Assembly: GCA_014529385.2 (NCBI GenBank)
Contig: CM043943.1
Coordinates: 154,475,092 to 154,539,091, forward strand
Reading direction: 5' to 3'
Source: Adiantum capillus-veneris
Taxonomy: Eukaryota; Streptophyta; Polypodiopsida; Polypodiales; Pteridaceae
DNA length: 64,000 bases
In this document: positions 24,841-35,261 of the stretch, piece by piece
Layout of the letters: the number at the start of each line of letters is the position of its first letter
Numbering within the stretch: the stretch's first letter is position 1
Notes under the pieces: generated by a model
The model's input: the letters and a program-made list of their open reading frames with translations, nothing else
The model's database searches: none
Told to the model about the DNA's origin: nothing
Program-made: the position numbers and the translations under genes

Positions 24841-25965
24841 CTTTTGTGAGAAATTCAAAAAAAGTATTTCAAGTACATTATGGTGGCTTGTATGTATTTC
24901 CTACTAAAGTGGTGTCGACTAAAGAAAGTCTTGTTTGGCAAACATAGAGGGCATTATGTTGAGAGCTTATAGAGATAGTGGACAACAAATTTTTTGAATA
25001 TATATATATATATATATTGAGGCTCTCTTAAAATAATAATAAAAAAAGTTCCCTCCTGAAAGCTCTCTTTAGAGTTCGCTCCATTCCCATCCCCGGTAAG
25101 CCTCTTTTTGAGGAAGTCCTTCCTCTCCTCCACTGTTGATTGGAGCACATTCTTTGGAGGCTTCCCCATCACCTCTTCTTTTCTTGCCCGCTCTCCATAC
25201 TGTTGATTGGAGCACGTTCTTTGGAGGCTTCCCTATCACCTCTTCCTTTCTTGCCCGCTCTCCATACTTCAGTGTGTTTTGGCTCCATGTTTCTTGTACG
25301 TGCATAGAGGCTTTTCACTTCCTCTTCCACATTGTTGGTGTCCCTGATACTCACGACTCCTACATGTAGAGCACGAGCCTTCCTCCCTTGCTCTTCCTCA
25401 ATTATCATGCTAGTGATAGAGGTGGAAATAGGAATTTCATGTTACCTTTTTTGGCCACTTGGATCCATTGGTCCACTTCCTCTACTTGCTTCTTACTGCG
25501 GGTGAGCACCTCTATCCATGAAGAGGTCTCTCGTGTCTTCCTCTCCTTTGCTTGGATGGTGAGCACTTACACCTTAATTTTATTCAGCTCTTCTACTACG
25601 GATGGGTGAATTTCTCCTTCTTTAAGCTTGGTTTAGAAGCGTATGTCCTCCAACTCTTCCTTTAGTTCATTGATTTCTTCATCTCATGCCTTCACTTTGC
25701 TTTTGAGATGGACACACTCCGCTCTAAAGCCGTGATCTTTTTCCATAGGGTCCTATTGGCAATGTCAAGGACATTCCATCTCTGTTTTTTGGTGCACAAA
25801 TGTCTTGCTTGATGACCTCGTCCACCTCATCCCCCAACGTCCTATCAACCTTTGCAATCTTCTTACTTGATTTCATGGGAGTGTTCAACTGAAGTGACCT
25901 CCTCAAAAGATGAATAATGTTAGCATCATGGTAACATAGTAATGAGAGAGAGAGAGACACACACA

Positions 25966-26006
<41 letters not shown>

Positions 26007-26360
26007 CGCTCTTCATGGTGACCTTCCAAGACCGACCGACAGAGTCTCCTTAAACGCCAATTGTGAAGAGAGACAAAAGAGTTAGAGAAAGTTCATCAGG
26101 GAAAATAGAGCCAAGGCCATCTGTGCACCGCTTGCTAATGGATAAGAGTAAAGGTGGAACTTGAGAGACTACATGGGTAAGTGACAAAAGAAGGGCTTAA
26201 ACACGTGCACTGAGGGGAGGGGAAAAAACAAGAGGTTTGTTCTTCTACATGGTTTGGTGTGTTAGATTGCCATGGCCACTGTTGTGAAATCGGCCTTTTT
26301 GCTGAGATGGTTCTCCCTTCTAGGTGGTTTTGTGTGTTTGATTGTCATGGCTATTTTATA
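24841..26360. other. Intergenic DNA with tandem duplication and microsatellites; no supported gene
   Basis: It holds a (TA)n tract at about 25000-25017, a 67-bp tandem duplication (25132-25198 and 25199-25265), and (GA)n-(CA)n-(GA)n at 25938-26007. Minus-strand frames between 25070 and 26029 read through parts of it, with charged composition, but match nothing I know. Confidence 0.6.
25132..25265. repeat. 67-bp tandem duplication
   Basis: ACTGTTGATTGGAGCAC...CTTGCCCGCTCTCCAT occurs twice, with two or three substitutions. Confidence 0.9.
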
Positions 26361-26363
26361 TTA

Positions 26364-28553
26364 TCAGCAGAGGAGGCGTTTAGGCCGTGTGTAGTTGGAC
26401 ACTTTGGACCTCATCTGCCCACAAGCTTTTTCAAGCTCTGAGACTCGGTGCCGCATCACCTCAAGATCCGTCCTGAGCTCTTCATTTTGCTGCAAAACCA
26501 GATGATAGCCTAGCTCATCCTGCTCTCCCCTCACCTCTGGAAACTCCATCGCCATCTGCTCATACAAGCTCCTCCTGCTGGACCCATTGCTCTGGCTGTG
26601 GCTACTATGATAGTCCCATGTAAAACTGCTGCAGCTCGATGGGCTGCTCTCACCGTTAAGCACATCGTTAGTATGTTGATTGTCATCATTATGTTGCTTG
26701 AAAGCCGTAAATGGTCTGTATGTGCTGTCTATGCTGCTTTTCCGCTGGTGACAATGAGAGCTTGGCTTGGAACTCACATCCGAACCTAGCCTCTGCAGTG
26801 TGGGTGTTGGTGTGGACTTCGATGAAGATGATGAAGAAGAGAGAGAGGCCACCGCAATGTCGCCTGACTTTGATGGATGCTGATAGTGTGGTTGTTGATG
26901 CTGGTGATAGTGATGGTGGCGATAGCCGCCTATTGCAGCCTTGAATGTGGCCTGCTCTTGCAGCAACGCCTTCAGGGTGACTCTGGCAGGGAACCACAAG
27001 CTTTGTGCCGCATGCTTACTCGTCTCTGGCGAGAGCTTGTTGAAATCTATTACCTTGCATAGCTCTGTGGATTCTTCCTCCTGTGTCCTTGGATGTGCCT
27101 ACAATAAAACACACGGTAATGTGGGTTCAGATTGACAACTATACCTATAAAACCATATTCAACCTCAATGAGGACAAAAGGATCATACACAAAGAATGAT
27201 ATACAGGCAGCTTCAGCCTCAGTTTGTGCACATACAATATGAGCACACGAAAGCATTTTGTGTGAAAATGCATGATGCAAAGATATACACATACAACTTA
27301 AAAGAGACTGACCTCCAAAAACATATCCAGTGCCTGGTACAAATCATCATGTGAGTCTCTTGCAAAGTCAGGGAGACACTCTGCCACAGCCCTGAACTGG
27401 GCTCCAGTAAGGTTGGGATCTGGCGCAATTTCCGTCAAGTACTTATCCATAAGGCATCCCACTCTCTTGACAGGCCCGACGTCAAGTCTATTAGCATTAC
27501 ACCACATGTTAAGAGGGAACGCAATTGGACGAAGAAGAGCATGCACAAAAACATGCATGCACACAAACAGGAGAGCACATGCTCATGCACATATACATAT
27601 ACTTATACATAGGGACAAAAGAGTAATGCTTACACTAGATGTGCATCTGCTTGCTTCCTCAGAAATAGCTTCACCAACCGAAGAACCAAATTCACATCAT
27701 ACAAAGTACCGCTATTATGCCGCCTCGAAACAAGAATGTTGTCTAAGGTTGCTTTATCAAGCTGAAACCCAATCATCTCTTCGATTTTTCTTCTGGATCC
27801 TTTGCTAGCATGCAGTCTCAATGCCATCCTCTGCAAACCAAACAACGACTTGCACGGGACAGACACCCTCGAGAGCTTGTGCAGCAGACTCACCACACTC
27901 TCAAATGCCTCCAATGATACCAACTCCGATGCAATCCATGCATTGTGCCCGCCCCGACTGTTTGAGCCCCTCTTCTTGGCAGCTTGCAAATAGTGAAGCA
28001 AACACTTTCCCAGAAACTTGTTATCTATATGGTGGGATAACATGGCGAGGATCAGCTTTTCAACCATGTGGATTGAAAGGTGCGTGATGTCTTCAAAGAA
28101 ACCGGCAGATGAATATGATTCCAACTCATCTGAATCATTTGAAGATAGCCGAGACTCTGGCGAGTAACACATAGGGGTTGATAAACTTGATCGCATTGCG
28201 GTTTTCGAAGATATCAAGCTCACGCATTGTTGAATGATACTTGCGTTGTCAGTGTGATAAGGTGCATTGTCAAAGCTCTTAAGCAAAGACATGCATTGGG
28301 ATAAGCTCCAGAACGGCATGCTAGCAAGAAAATCCTGTGTTTTCTGGAGAAGAGTGTTTGTTTTTTCGGCCTCTGAAGTTTCTGAGACGAGGCTTGCAGT
28401 ACGCAAACCGACAACGTTGCTGGCAGTGAAAGTGATGTCATCACTGCTTTGCATGCGTGAGTGCGATGCTTTGTGATGCAGAGTTTCTTTCTTATCAGAT
28501 TCTCGTAAGAAGCATTCAAGATCTACATACAGATGGGTTTCTTCCTCTCCCAT
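26364..28553 (-). CDS. NPH3-domain protein lacking most of the BTB domain, 3 coding exons
   Basis: Exons on minus: 28553-27634, 27487-27313 and 27098-26364, together 1830 nt, 609 aa. Donors GTAAGC and GTCAGT and acceptors AATAG and TGTAG keep frame. Residues 40-51 (ITFTASNVVGLR) resemble the end of a BTB domain. An NPH3 domain follows: LLQKTQDFLASM (about 75), MVEKLILAML (about 165), a Leu-rich segment, QLDKATLDN and TLYDVNLVLRLV (about 290), then MDKYLTEIAPDPNLT, LYQALDMFLE.AHP, LCKVIDFNKLS and HAAQS..FPARV. A His/Ser-rich linker and a coiled coil (about 570-595, VSELEKACGQM) close it. Canonical members begin with a BTB domain that binds CUL3, and many act in phototropic or auxin-related signalling at the plasma membrane. 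An in-frame TGA just upstream of this ATG, inside the probable leader exon, argues the start is real. No stop or frameshift was found. Confidence 0.85.
27099..27312 (-). other. Intron 3 of the NPH3 gene (214 bp)
   Basis: GTCAGT...TTGTAG, phase 0. The join gives FLE|AHPRTQ, matching the family's conserved Y-L-K-A-H-P position. Confidence 0.88.
27488..27633 (-). other. Intron 2 of the NPH3 gene (146 bp)
   Basis: GTAAGC...AATAG. It splits a Val codon (GT|A), so the joined frame runs HLVLDVGPVKRV. Confidence 0.85.
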
Positions 28554-28581
28554 TGCTCTTGTACCTTGATCTTTATCTCAC

Positions 28582-30298
28582 CTGAAAACCCAAAAGCATA
28601 TAGCCAAGGTCTTAAGTTTGCACTTCAAAAATCTGAATCTACTTAATAAAAAAATGGGTGTCACAAATATACAAATATGTTGTGTAACTTAAGTACATAA
28701 GAAAGTGTGAGAGTGTGTGTGTGTGTGTGTGGTGACACACAGATTCCAACATTTCTTGAAGGCATTGTCTCCAAATGTGCCATGCTACACATGGCATTGA
28801 CAGAAACAACAAAATCGCAAATGAGATCAAATTTGTCAATCGTTTTCAAACAGCACACCTCAAGCTCAAAAGCTTCCATGGAGCCCACTAGAAGCATTTT
28901 CAACCCACTGAGCCACAGACCATCCTTTTTGAACTTTTGGAGTTCACTCTCAAAAATCTACAGACAGCATGATTGGCCTGCATTGCAGCTGAGCATAGGA
29001 ATCTCTGCTTGATGTCATACATTCCTGCCCATTTATATTTGCATGCATATATAGGTAACAGGTATTACTATCACAATCAGCCAGCTTTGCTTCTCTTGTA
29101 GCTGTGTGCATTGTAATCAAGGACGCACATCAACTTGTGTAATAGTCTACCCATCCTCTCGGTGCGCACTTGAGCGCAGTCGTACAAACAATCTCCATTA
29201 TCCACACACATCAATGTGCCAATATGCACGATTGTATATAGAGAAGTGTGTTGTGAGTATGCATATGCTAACATACAGCATGTAACCAAATTGTAAGTTC
29301 CTGCATGTGCAAATGTATGCATACTCTAGTGCAACAAATACTTATATGTATGCCCTCTGCATTTGTACATGTGAATGTGTACGTGTGTGTCACACGGATA
29401 CAGGGACATGTCAAAACACTGACATCACATAAAATGCATGCAAAGTAATGCAAGAACCTTAAAAGCAGAAAAGTGGGTACAGGATAAAGAGGTACTTTCC
29501 AGCTGGAACGGTAAAACTGATGTGAAGTTCAAAACCACTGCTAAACAGACATTCATGCTCAACAAACAAAATGAAGGGGTGACAAACAAGGAAAGCAGAA
29601 AGTTGACAATTTCAAAACATCCTGGCAGGTATATAGAAGCATCATGCCTCTATCACCAATCAAGGATGCTATCCTTTCCATAAATGGAGAAAGATGCATG
29701 CTTAATGTGAAAAGCTTAAGTTGGACACTTTGCGAGACAACCAATCATTTTGCTACAATTGTAAAGCTCGGTTTATGTGATGGCACTTGATTAGGTTCTT
29801 CTAATATTCAGGAAAAAAACAAGGTGAAAAATGGGCATTGTTAAACAAGAAACAATCACATGGGCCCATTGAATGTTAGAGAGACCCTCAGCAAGCTAAA
29901 AATTTACACACACAAGAATGTATGCAGAACTCTCTCTCTTTCTCTAAGGCATGTTTTAGCATGCACAAAAACTCCAGTTTCAGCTAATGTAGGTGCTGCA
30001 TTTTGTGATGCAACCATATGAAGGCCCCATCCTCTACTGCCCGCCAATCACAGCATGTCACGGATCATCCCCATCACCTTTGTCATGATTAAAAGTATGC
30101 TTACTTATGACTTAATTAGGCGAGTAAAGTAGTCCTCATGACGATTAAGAGAGTCATCAGTAAGTGTTTAAGTGGTCATTGCCTCTCTGTCTTCATGATA
30201 AAATGGATCCTTCCGTGATGTGGGTATCTTTCTAAAAAACAATCACGTACAAGAACTGCAGATTGGAACTCAAAAAGCAGGGTGGGCAGAGATGGTAC
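28582..30298 (-). other. Probable 5' UTR intron of the NPH3 gene (about 1.7 kb)
   Basis: The acceptor GGGTTTTCAG ends at 28582 and the donor CAG|GTACC begins at 30298. After the acceptor the exon reads GTGAGATAAAG, and the in-frame TGA shows it is leader. The intron contains (GT)n near 28715-28731 and no supported coding exon. The donor choice is inferred. Confidence 0.5.
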
Positions 30299-30401
30299 CT
30301 GTTGTTGACTGAAGGAGCTGCTGCCAAAGCGCCAAATACATGTAGTCACGGACAGCCCAAGAGCCTCTCCCTCCCGCCCTCTCTTTTGTGTGTGTATGTA
30401 T

Positions 30402-30440
<39 letters not shown>
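30299..30440 (-). other. Probable 5' UTR exon of the NPH3 gene with (CT)n leader
   Basis: It lies between a TATA box (30461-30468) and the donor at 30298. On minus it begins with a CT-rich stretch (30409-30437), common in plant leaders. The transcription start is inferred from TATA spacing. Confidence 0.45.
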
Positions 30441-30442
<2 letters not shown>

Positions 30443-30460
30443 CGCCTGAGACGTGGGTGT

Positions 30461-30468
30461 GTATATAG
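30461..30468 (-). promoter_or_regulatory. TATA box of the NPH3 gene
   Basis: Minus strand CTATATAC, about 25-30 bp upstream of the CT-rich leader. Confidence 0.5.
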
Positions 30469-30524
30469 TGTGTGCGTAGACAGCCAACTAGACTCACTTG
30501 CAAAGCATGTGAAGATGAATAACA

Positions 30525-30570
30525 AACCCCCTACAAAGCGGAGTTCTAACCCCCTACAAAGCGGGGTTCT
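30525..30570. repeat. 23-bp tandem direct repeat upstream of the NPH3 TATA box
   Basis: AACCCCCTACAAAGCGG followed by (A/G)GTTCT occurs twice back to back, differing at one base, 60-110 bp upstream of the TATA box. Confidence 0.85.
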
Positions 30571-30936
30571 GATAGAAGGGCCAAAAATGGACTGGGTACT
30601 TGTGAAAGCTCCACAAAGCATTAAAGCGCCACCCTGCCCTTGAATGCACCCAACAAGCGTCCCTGTGCTCTTTCCCACTCACAAGTTCACATTACAGATG
30701 CCATGTTCACAAAAGGAAAGCGGAAAAAGGAATTCATTTTTGAGAAGATTCTATAGAATCTTTCTATACAACCCCAACGCCCATGGTCTTCCCACACCCG
30801 CACCCTCCCCATCCATCTCCTTCGTGCCCTCTCAGTGACCCTCTGCGCTCCTCACCCATCTCTCCTTCCTTCTTCTGATTCCAACACAGTCGCATCGGAG
30901 GCCTTCCCTCAACTCTGCAATACAAGTTGTACCCTC

Positions 30937-30989
<53 letters not shown>

Positions 30990-31231
30990 GAATGTGTGAG
31001 AAAAGCTATAAGGTTTAGGTGGCTATTTTGGCGAGCTACATATGCAATGGCAACCAAGGGTCGGGCATGTCAGATAGCAACCAAAGGGTTGAGACACGAT
31101 GGGGTAGCAGACGAACATAGTGGGGGGATGACGAGTAGGCAACAAGCAGTGGGGTTATGCCGAGCACGCCACTGTAGTGGCAACCAAGGGTCGGGCAGGT
31201 TAGACAACAACCAAAGGGCTGAGAGAGAGAG
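30571..31231. other. Upstream DNA with (GA)n and a short repeated motif; no gene
   Basis: (GA)n at 30939-30984. 'GGCAACCAAGGGTCGGGCA' followed by 'CAACCAAAGGG' occurs near 31049 and again near 31179. Confidence 0.6.
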
Positions 31232-31609
31232 TGTCATAAAAAGTAATATCTAATTCTCCCAAATGATTTTTCTCGTGTTAAATTGACATTTGATATGGGG
31301 AAGTACGAGGGGAGTAAAAGCTAGAATATTGGTAAGGCTGTTAGGCCGGTCTCTCTAGGGATCCAAAGGAGGAAAAATAGGGATCCAAAGGGGGACATTA
31401 TGCAAAAGAGCAATGTGTTTCAATGAGACTTAAAAGTCCTAAGGTTCAACTCCATTAAGACTTCCATAGGCTAAAGTTCCAAAAATTAACTCAATTGTCC
31501 AAAGGCCAAAGTAGGGGAAATTGGATGGTCATGGGAAGGCTAAAAAGTCTTCCAGCATCCCTAGGAAGGAGGGGGCGAGCCCTTTTAGTAGGGGATGAGA
31601 GAGAAACAC

Positions 31610-31614
31610 ACACA
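31610..31614 (+). repeat. Target-site duplication of element S (ACACA)
   Basis: ACACA at 31610-31614 and 33477-33481, within an AC-rich stretch of the host LTR, so the match is less informative than usual. Confidence 0.65.
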
Positions 31615-31788
31615 TGTTAGGTTTTTCAAGCCCAATATTAGCCATGGGAACATCCTTTTGTGATAAAGAGTTATGCACCAGTTCTTTTTTAGGTGCATGC
31701 AACAACTCTAGTTAGTTGCTTTATATGTAAAGGTTTTAATCAATTAGTAAAAAAGCGTGTGTTATTGTTGTTCTTCTTGCTGTGTCGA

Positions 31789-31846
<58 letters not shown>

Positions 31847-31914
31847 AAATTTCTACAGACCTCCTCCACGCCATGGCATCTCCAAGGTGGCACCCACCAT
31901 AGCTTTCCCCATCA
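31615..31914 (+). repeat. Element S 5' LTR
   Basis: TGTTAGGTTTTTCAAG to CCCCATCA, containing (CT)n at about 31793-31844. Confidence 0.85.
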
Positions 31915-31928
31915 ACTGGTATCAGAGC
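31915..31928 (+). other. Element S primer-binding site
   Basis: ACTGGTATCAGAGC, initiator tRNA-Met type. Confidence 0.85.
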
Positions 31929-32223
31929 CCAAAAGGGAAAAGCTTCAAGGCGGGAAGAGCTCCAGGGGGTGTTTGTGCAAGCATGGCGTGAGGCTGCAAC
32001 CGATGCGCTACCACCTGGAGATTTTGTCCACATACAGAGCTCGTCGTTAGCAAATCCCAGGCGGCTGCAGGTGGGTGTTCTGAAACGCTGCAGCAGTAAA
32101 GAGGCGGATGCTCTTCGACATCAGTGTATCAAACCGCTACATTGTAGGCTCCAGAGCAAGACAATATCTTTTCCAATAACTTCTCAAAATGCCTCTCCAA
32201 GTGTAGGTAGTTGACAACACTAC

Positions 32224-32883
32224 ATGGCTTCCTACTTTCCCATCTCGACAATTTCTCAGCATCCGAGAGCACAAGCTGGAATTTCGTGCACATATAGGCA
32301 GTTCATGTTTGCAGCTATGGAGCATCTGGTTTATTGGTGGAAAAGTATCCTTGATGCATACGGTCTTGTACACACACTGATGGGACTACTAGATGCGCAA
32401 TCTTTTGCACTCGTAGGACTGTATACTGATGTTCATCTTACAACCTTCAAGTTTGACTACTTCTTTGAAGAGCTCTTGGCCAAGCAACTCGAGTTGCCCT
32501 TACATGAGAAACTCTGTTTCGTCAAGATGTTTGAAGAACTATTCATTGTGAAAGTGCAAGAGCTATCAGTCCTTATCAACTCAACATTACACACCCATCC
32601 CATGTCTAAGTATCACCACCCCATGTTAGAGATATTCGCTTTTGTGGTGCGCCATCAACTTGGAATGGATGCAAAGGAGGATTTGGAAAATATCTGGAAA
32701 GACTTCACAGATTGCCAAAAACAACATGCCTTGTATGTGTTGAAAGTTGTTTCAAAAATTTCTCGATTTACATATGAGTTGTGCTTGAGGCACATTCTGT
32801 CAAAAGCTTTTTTTTTAGCCTATCAAATTATCAATCACAGCCATGTCAAAATTTGTACGGATTCTAGACACTGCCACACATGA
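32224..32883 (+). CDS. Unrecognised 219-aa ORF inside element S
   Basis: It opens with ATGGCTTCC at 32224 and ends at TGA (32881-32883) with no interruption, while all pol-bearing elements nearby are full of stops. The product is rich in Leu, Phe, His and Cys and looks largely helical and globular, for example FDYFFEELLAKQLELP and KEDLENIWKDF. There is no CCHC knuckle, D-S-G protease motif, signal peptide or clear membrane helix. I do not recognise the family. It may be a highly divergent Gag or a host gene fragment carried by the element. A shorter frame (31969-32214) precedes it. Confidence 0.45.
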   Translation: MASYFPISTISQHPRAQAGISCTYRQFMFAAMEHLVYWWKSILDAYGLVHTLMGLLDAQSFALVGLYTDVHLTTFKFDYFFEELLAKQLELPLHEKLCFVKMFEELFIVKVQELSVLINSTLHTHPMSKYHHPMLEIFAFVVRHQLGMDAKEDLENIWKDFTDCQKQHALYVLKVVSKISRFTYELCLRHILSKAFFLAYQIINHSHVKICTDSRHCHT

Positions 32884-33186
32884 GTGGTAAGACCTCCCAA
32901 TTTATCAGTTTTTGTTCTCAAGTCCCATTTTTGTCCCACTTCTCATGAGGTTATTGGGTACACCTTAAACCCAAGGTTTGGCAGTGAACCAAAAACTCCA
33001 TTTTTGGTAGCTAAATATTTGGCCTACACCCTATCAGTTCAAGGGAGGGTTACTGACCTAGCACCAGGTTATGGATACACCAGAAATCCTTGGTTGTGAG
33101 AGAACCTAAAACTCACGATTGCCGAGTATACCAAAAACTCGAGGTATCATGAGAGGGTCTGTTTAGTTCGGGCTTGAGGGGGGGAT

Positions 33187-33360
33187 TGTTAGGTTTTTCA
33201 AGCCCAGTATTAGCCGTGGGAGCATCCTTTTGTGATAAAGAGTTATGCACCAGTGCTTTTTTAGGTACATGCAACAACTCTAGTTAGTTGCTTTATATGT
33301 AAAGGTTTTAATGAATTAGTAAAAATGCGTGTGTTATTGTTGTTCTTCTTGCTGTGTCGA

Positions 33361-33411
<51 letters not shown>

Positions 33412-33476
33412 TTTTTGCAGACCTCCTCCACGCCATGGCATCTCCAAGGTGGCACCCACCATAGCTTTCCCCATCA
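33187..33476 (+). repeat. Element S 3' LTR
   Basis: TGTTAGGTTTTTCAAG to CCCCATCA, with (CT)n at about 33364-33408, preceded by the purine tract. Confidence 0.85.
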
Positions 33477-34635
33477 ACACACACACACACTCCAAAGGTC
33501 CCCCTTTACACAAAGGGAATACTGGACACATCTCAGGCTCCTAGGCCAGTTGCCCCCAAGCTCCCCTCAAATCCTATTGGATGGCCATAGAGGTGGATCA
33601 ATGAGAATTAGGCTAAAGTTAGTCTACTCAATTTAAAAAATTCTTGATAAAAGAACCAATAGAAATTAAGCTCCCTAGAAGACTATTGGACAGCCTACCA
33701 AGGGGTCTAATGAGCATCCAGCAGCCCAATGGCTTGCCATTTTTCCTATTGGCCAGAAGACTAAGAGGTCCAATGAGAGTTTAATTGAATTATTTAATTA
33801 CCTAAAGCTCTCACAACATGGGAAAGGGGGACACTTGTCAAAAGGCTATCAACTATAATTCTAATTTGTGATTGGCTAAGCTTTACAGGAGCCAATGGGA
33901 GGCCAACATGAGCAATTAGCAAGAGTGGTCGACCAAGAAGAGAGAGAGGGCTGCATTTTACTCTAACACATTGCCACACACACACACACACAACTCATGT
34001 GTGGAAGAAGAACTCCATCTCCTTCTCCAAGCATTGAGAAGTAGAGGCCTACACCAACAACTCTTGGCTCTTGAATGCAAATCCAACCAAGAGCCAAGCT
34101 TCAATGGAATGCTCATCTCCTCTGCCATGCCAATTACTAAGCTTGCTATGCTATTAGAGTGATTATGTGAGGAGACTACTTCTTTCTTGTACATCTTCTT
34201 CCTCTCAATCTATCCTCATTCCTTGCTAGCTTTCACCATTTTTGAAGGTGTGTGAGGTCTTGGGACTGAGGCTAGGGACACTAGGTGTGTTTTTCAAACA
34301 ATAATTTGGTGCATGAAGCTTCCAACTTCATTGTACCAACTACTTTTGTCAAGGAACACAAAGATTGTATTGTACGAAAGTCTCCTTTAATGGGAGAAGC
34401 TATAATACAAAGCCTTTATGGAGGGGGGACCGGCTCCATGTAAATCCGGTCCTCAACTGTTTTCAATTGTTCTATTTCTCTCTCTTTTCAAGTATTTTCA
34501 ATAGGTGTAAATTTCTATGTTGCTTTCTCAAATTAAGTACTCTCTCTATGCTCATTAGGAACTTGTTCTTAATGAAATGCTCACTATGTTATCAATTTCC
34601 GCTACACACAAGTTACTAGTGCATTGAATGTTACA

Positions 34636-34648
34636 TTGGTATCAGAGC
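34636..34648 (+). other. Element F primer-binding site
   Basis: TTGGTATCAGAGC directly after the F LTR. Confidence 0.85.
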
Positions 34649-35106
34649 TATTGGTTTCTCTTTTCTTGCTCAAGCAGAGAGGTCCTCAAGCTTGCTACAA
34701 ATGGTTGGTCTTATTAATTGCAAAAGAGTAAGTAGAATAGGGATTTTTCATCCTTGAAGCACGCCTACTTTATGCAGTTAACGGGGATACTGTCGAGAGT
34801 TATGGTCTTAATAATGGAGTCCTACAGGGCTTGCCTATGGCTTAACCATTATTGAGCTATTAGAAGCTTGACAAGAACCGATGTTTGTCTTGGCTATGTT
34901 GAACCCTCTCTTCTATTCCTTGCAATTAATAATATTCGAGCCACGGGTATAGATGCTTGAGTGCTTATCTTTGAAGGTAAATAGTAGCAACTAGGGATGA
35001 AGTGCCAAAGTACAAGTAAAAATTTACACCTAAAATTTGCTAGTATGGCTGACAAAGGAAAAGAGATTGAAATGAATGATGTTAGTTTTGAGTTTGCTAA
35101 TGAAAG
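34649..35106 (+). other. Element F leader and probable gag start
   Basis: Mostly non-coding. An ATG at 35046 opens MADKGKEIEMNDVSFEF, plausibly the gag N-terminus. It is cut at 35107 by the next insertion. Confidence 0.45.
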
Positions 35107-35261
35107 TGTCAGGACACTGGCAAGGCCGGACTAGACAAGGGTAGGGCCGGGCTAGGTGGTGTGGAACGGGGAGTCCAACTAGGGCAAAGGGCTAGGGGCT
35201 TGCCTATTAAAAGGGTGGTTGGGTGGTGGACTCTTAGATCCTAGTTTCCCCTGCTCTTACA
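35107..35261 (+). repeat. Putative short LTR (155 bp) of another element (G)
   Basis: TGTCAGGACACTGG...CTCTTACA is followed at once by CTGGTATCAGAGC, an initiator-Met primer site (35262-35274). No matching second LTR was found before the F gag resumes near 40000. Confidence 0.5.

Larger units (their letters stand above)
31615..33476 (+). mobile_element. Element S: small (1.86 kb) LTR retrotransposon with an unknown ORF
   Basis: LTRs 31615-31914 and 33187-33476 (about 300 and 290 bp, TG...CA) flank a primer site and about 1.27 kb. They differ at roughly ten sites plus CT-tract length. The internal part has no gag, zinc knuckle, protease, RT or integrase. It carries one 219-codon ORF (32224-32883) and a purine tract GAGGGGGGGATT before the 3' LTR. 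It is non-autonomous, of TRIM or gene-carrying type. It sits inside the F LTR. Confidence 0.85.
31232..34635 (+). repeat. LTR of chromovirus-like Ty3/gypsy element F, interrupted by small element S
   Basis: Two pieces, 31232-31614 and 33482-34635, give an LTR of about 1.54 kb. They match, in inverted orientation, the LTR at 42501-44014 along its length. Shared words include TAGGGATCCAAAGG, ACTATTGGACAGCC, and the end TTACTAG..CATT.AATG.TACA. The LTR ends TTACA and is followed by a primer site. Confidence 0.85.

Noticed and set aside
26598-27135. Plus-strand frames opposite the NPH3 third exon
   Set aside because: Antisense shadows. The minus strand carries conserved NPH3 residues and consistent splice sites.
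28661-28903. Minus frame with EAFELE...NAMCSMAHLE, faintly like the end of an NPH3-family BTB domain
   Set aside because: It lies in the proposed leader intron, the resemblance is a few residues, no good splice sites tie it to the gene, and the main ORF already contains that BTB-end segment.
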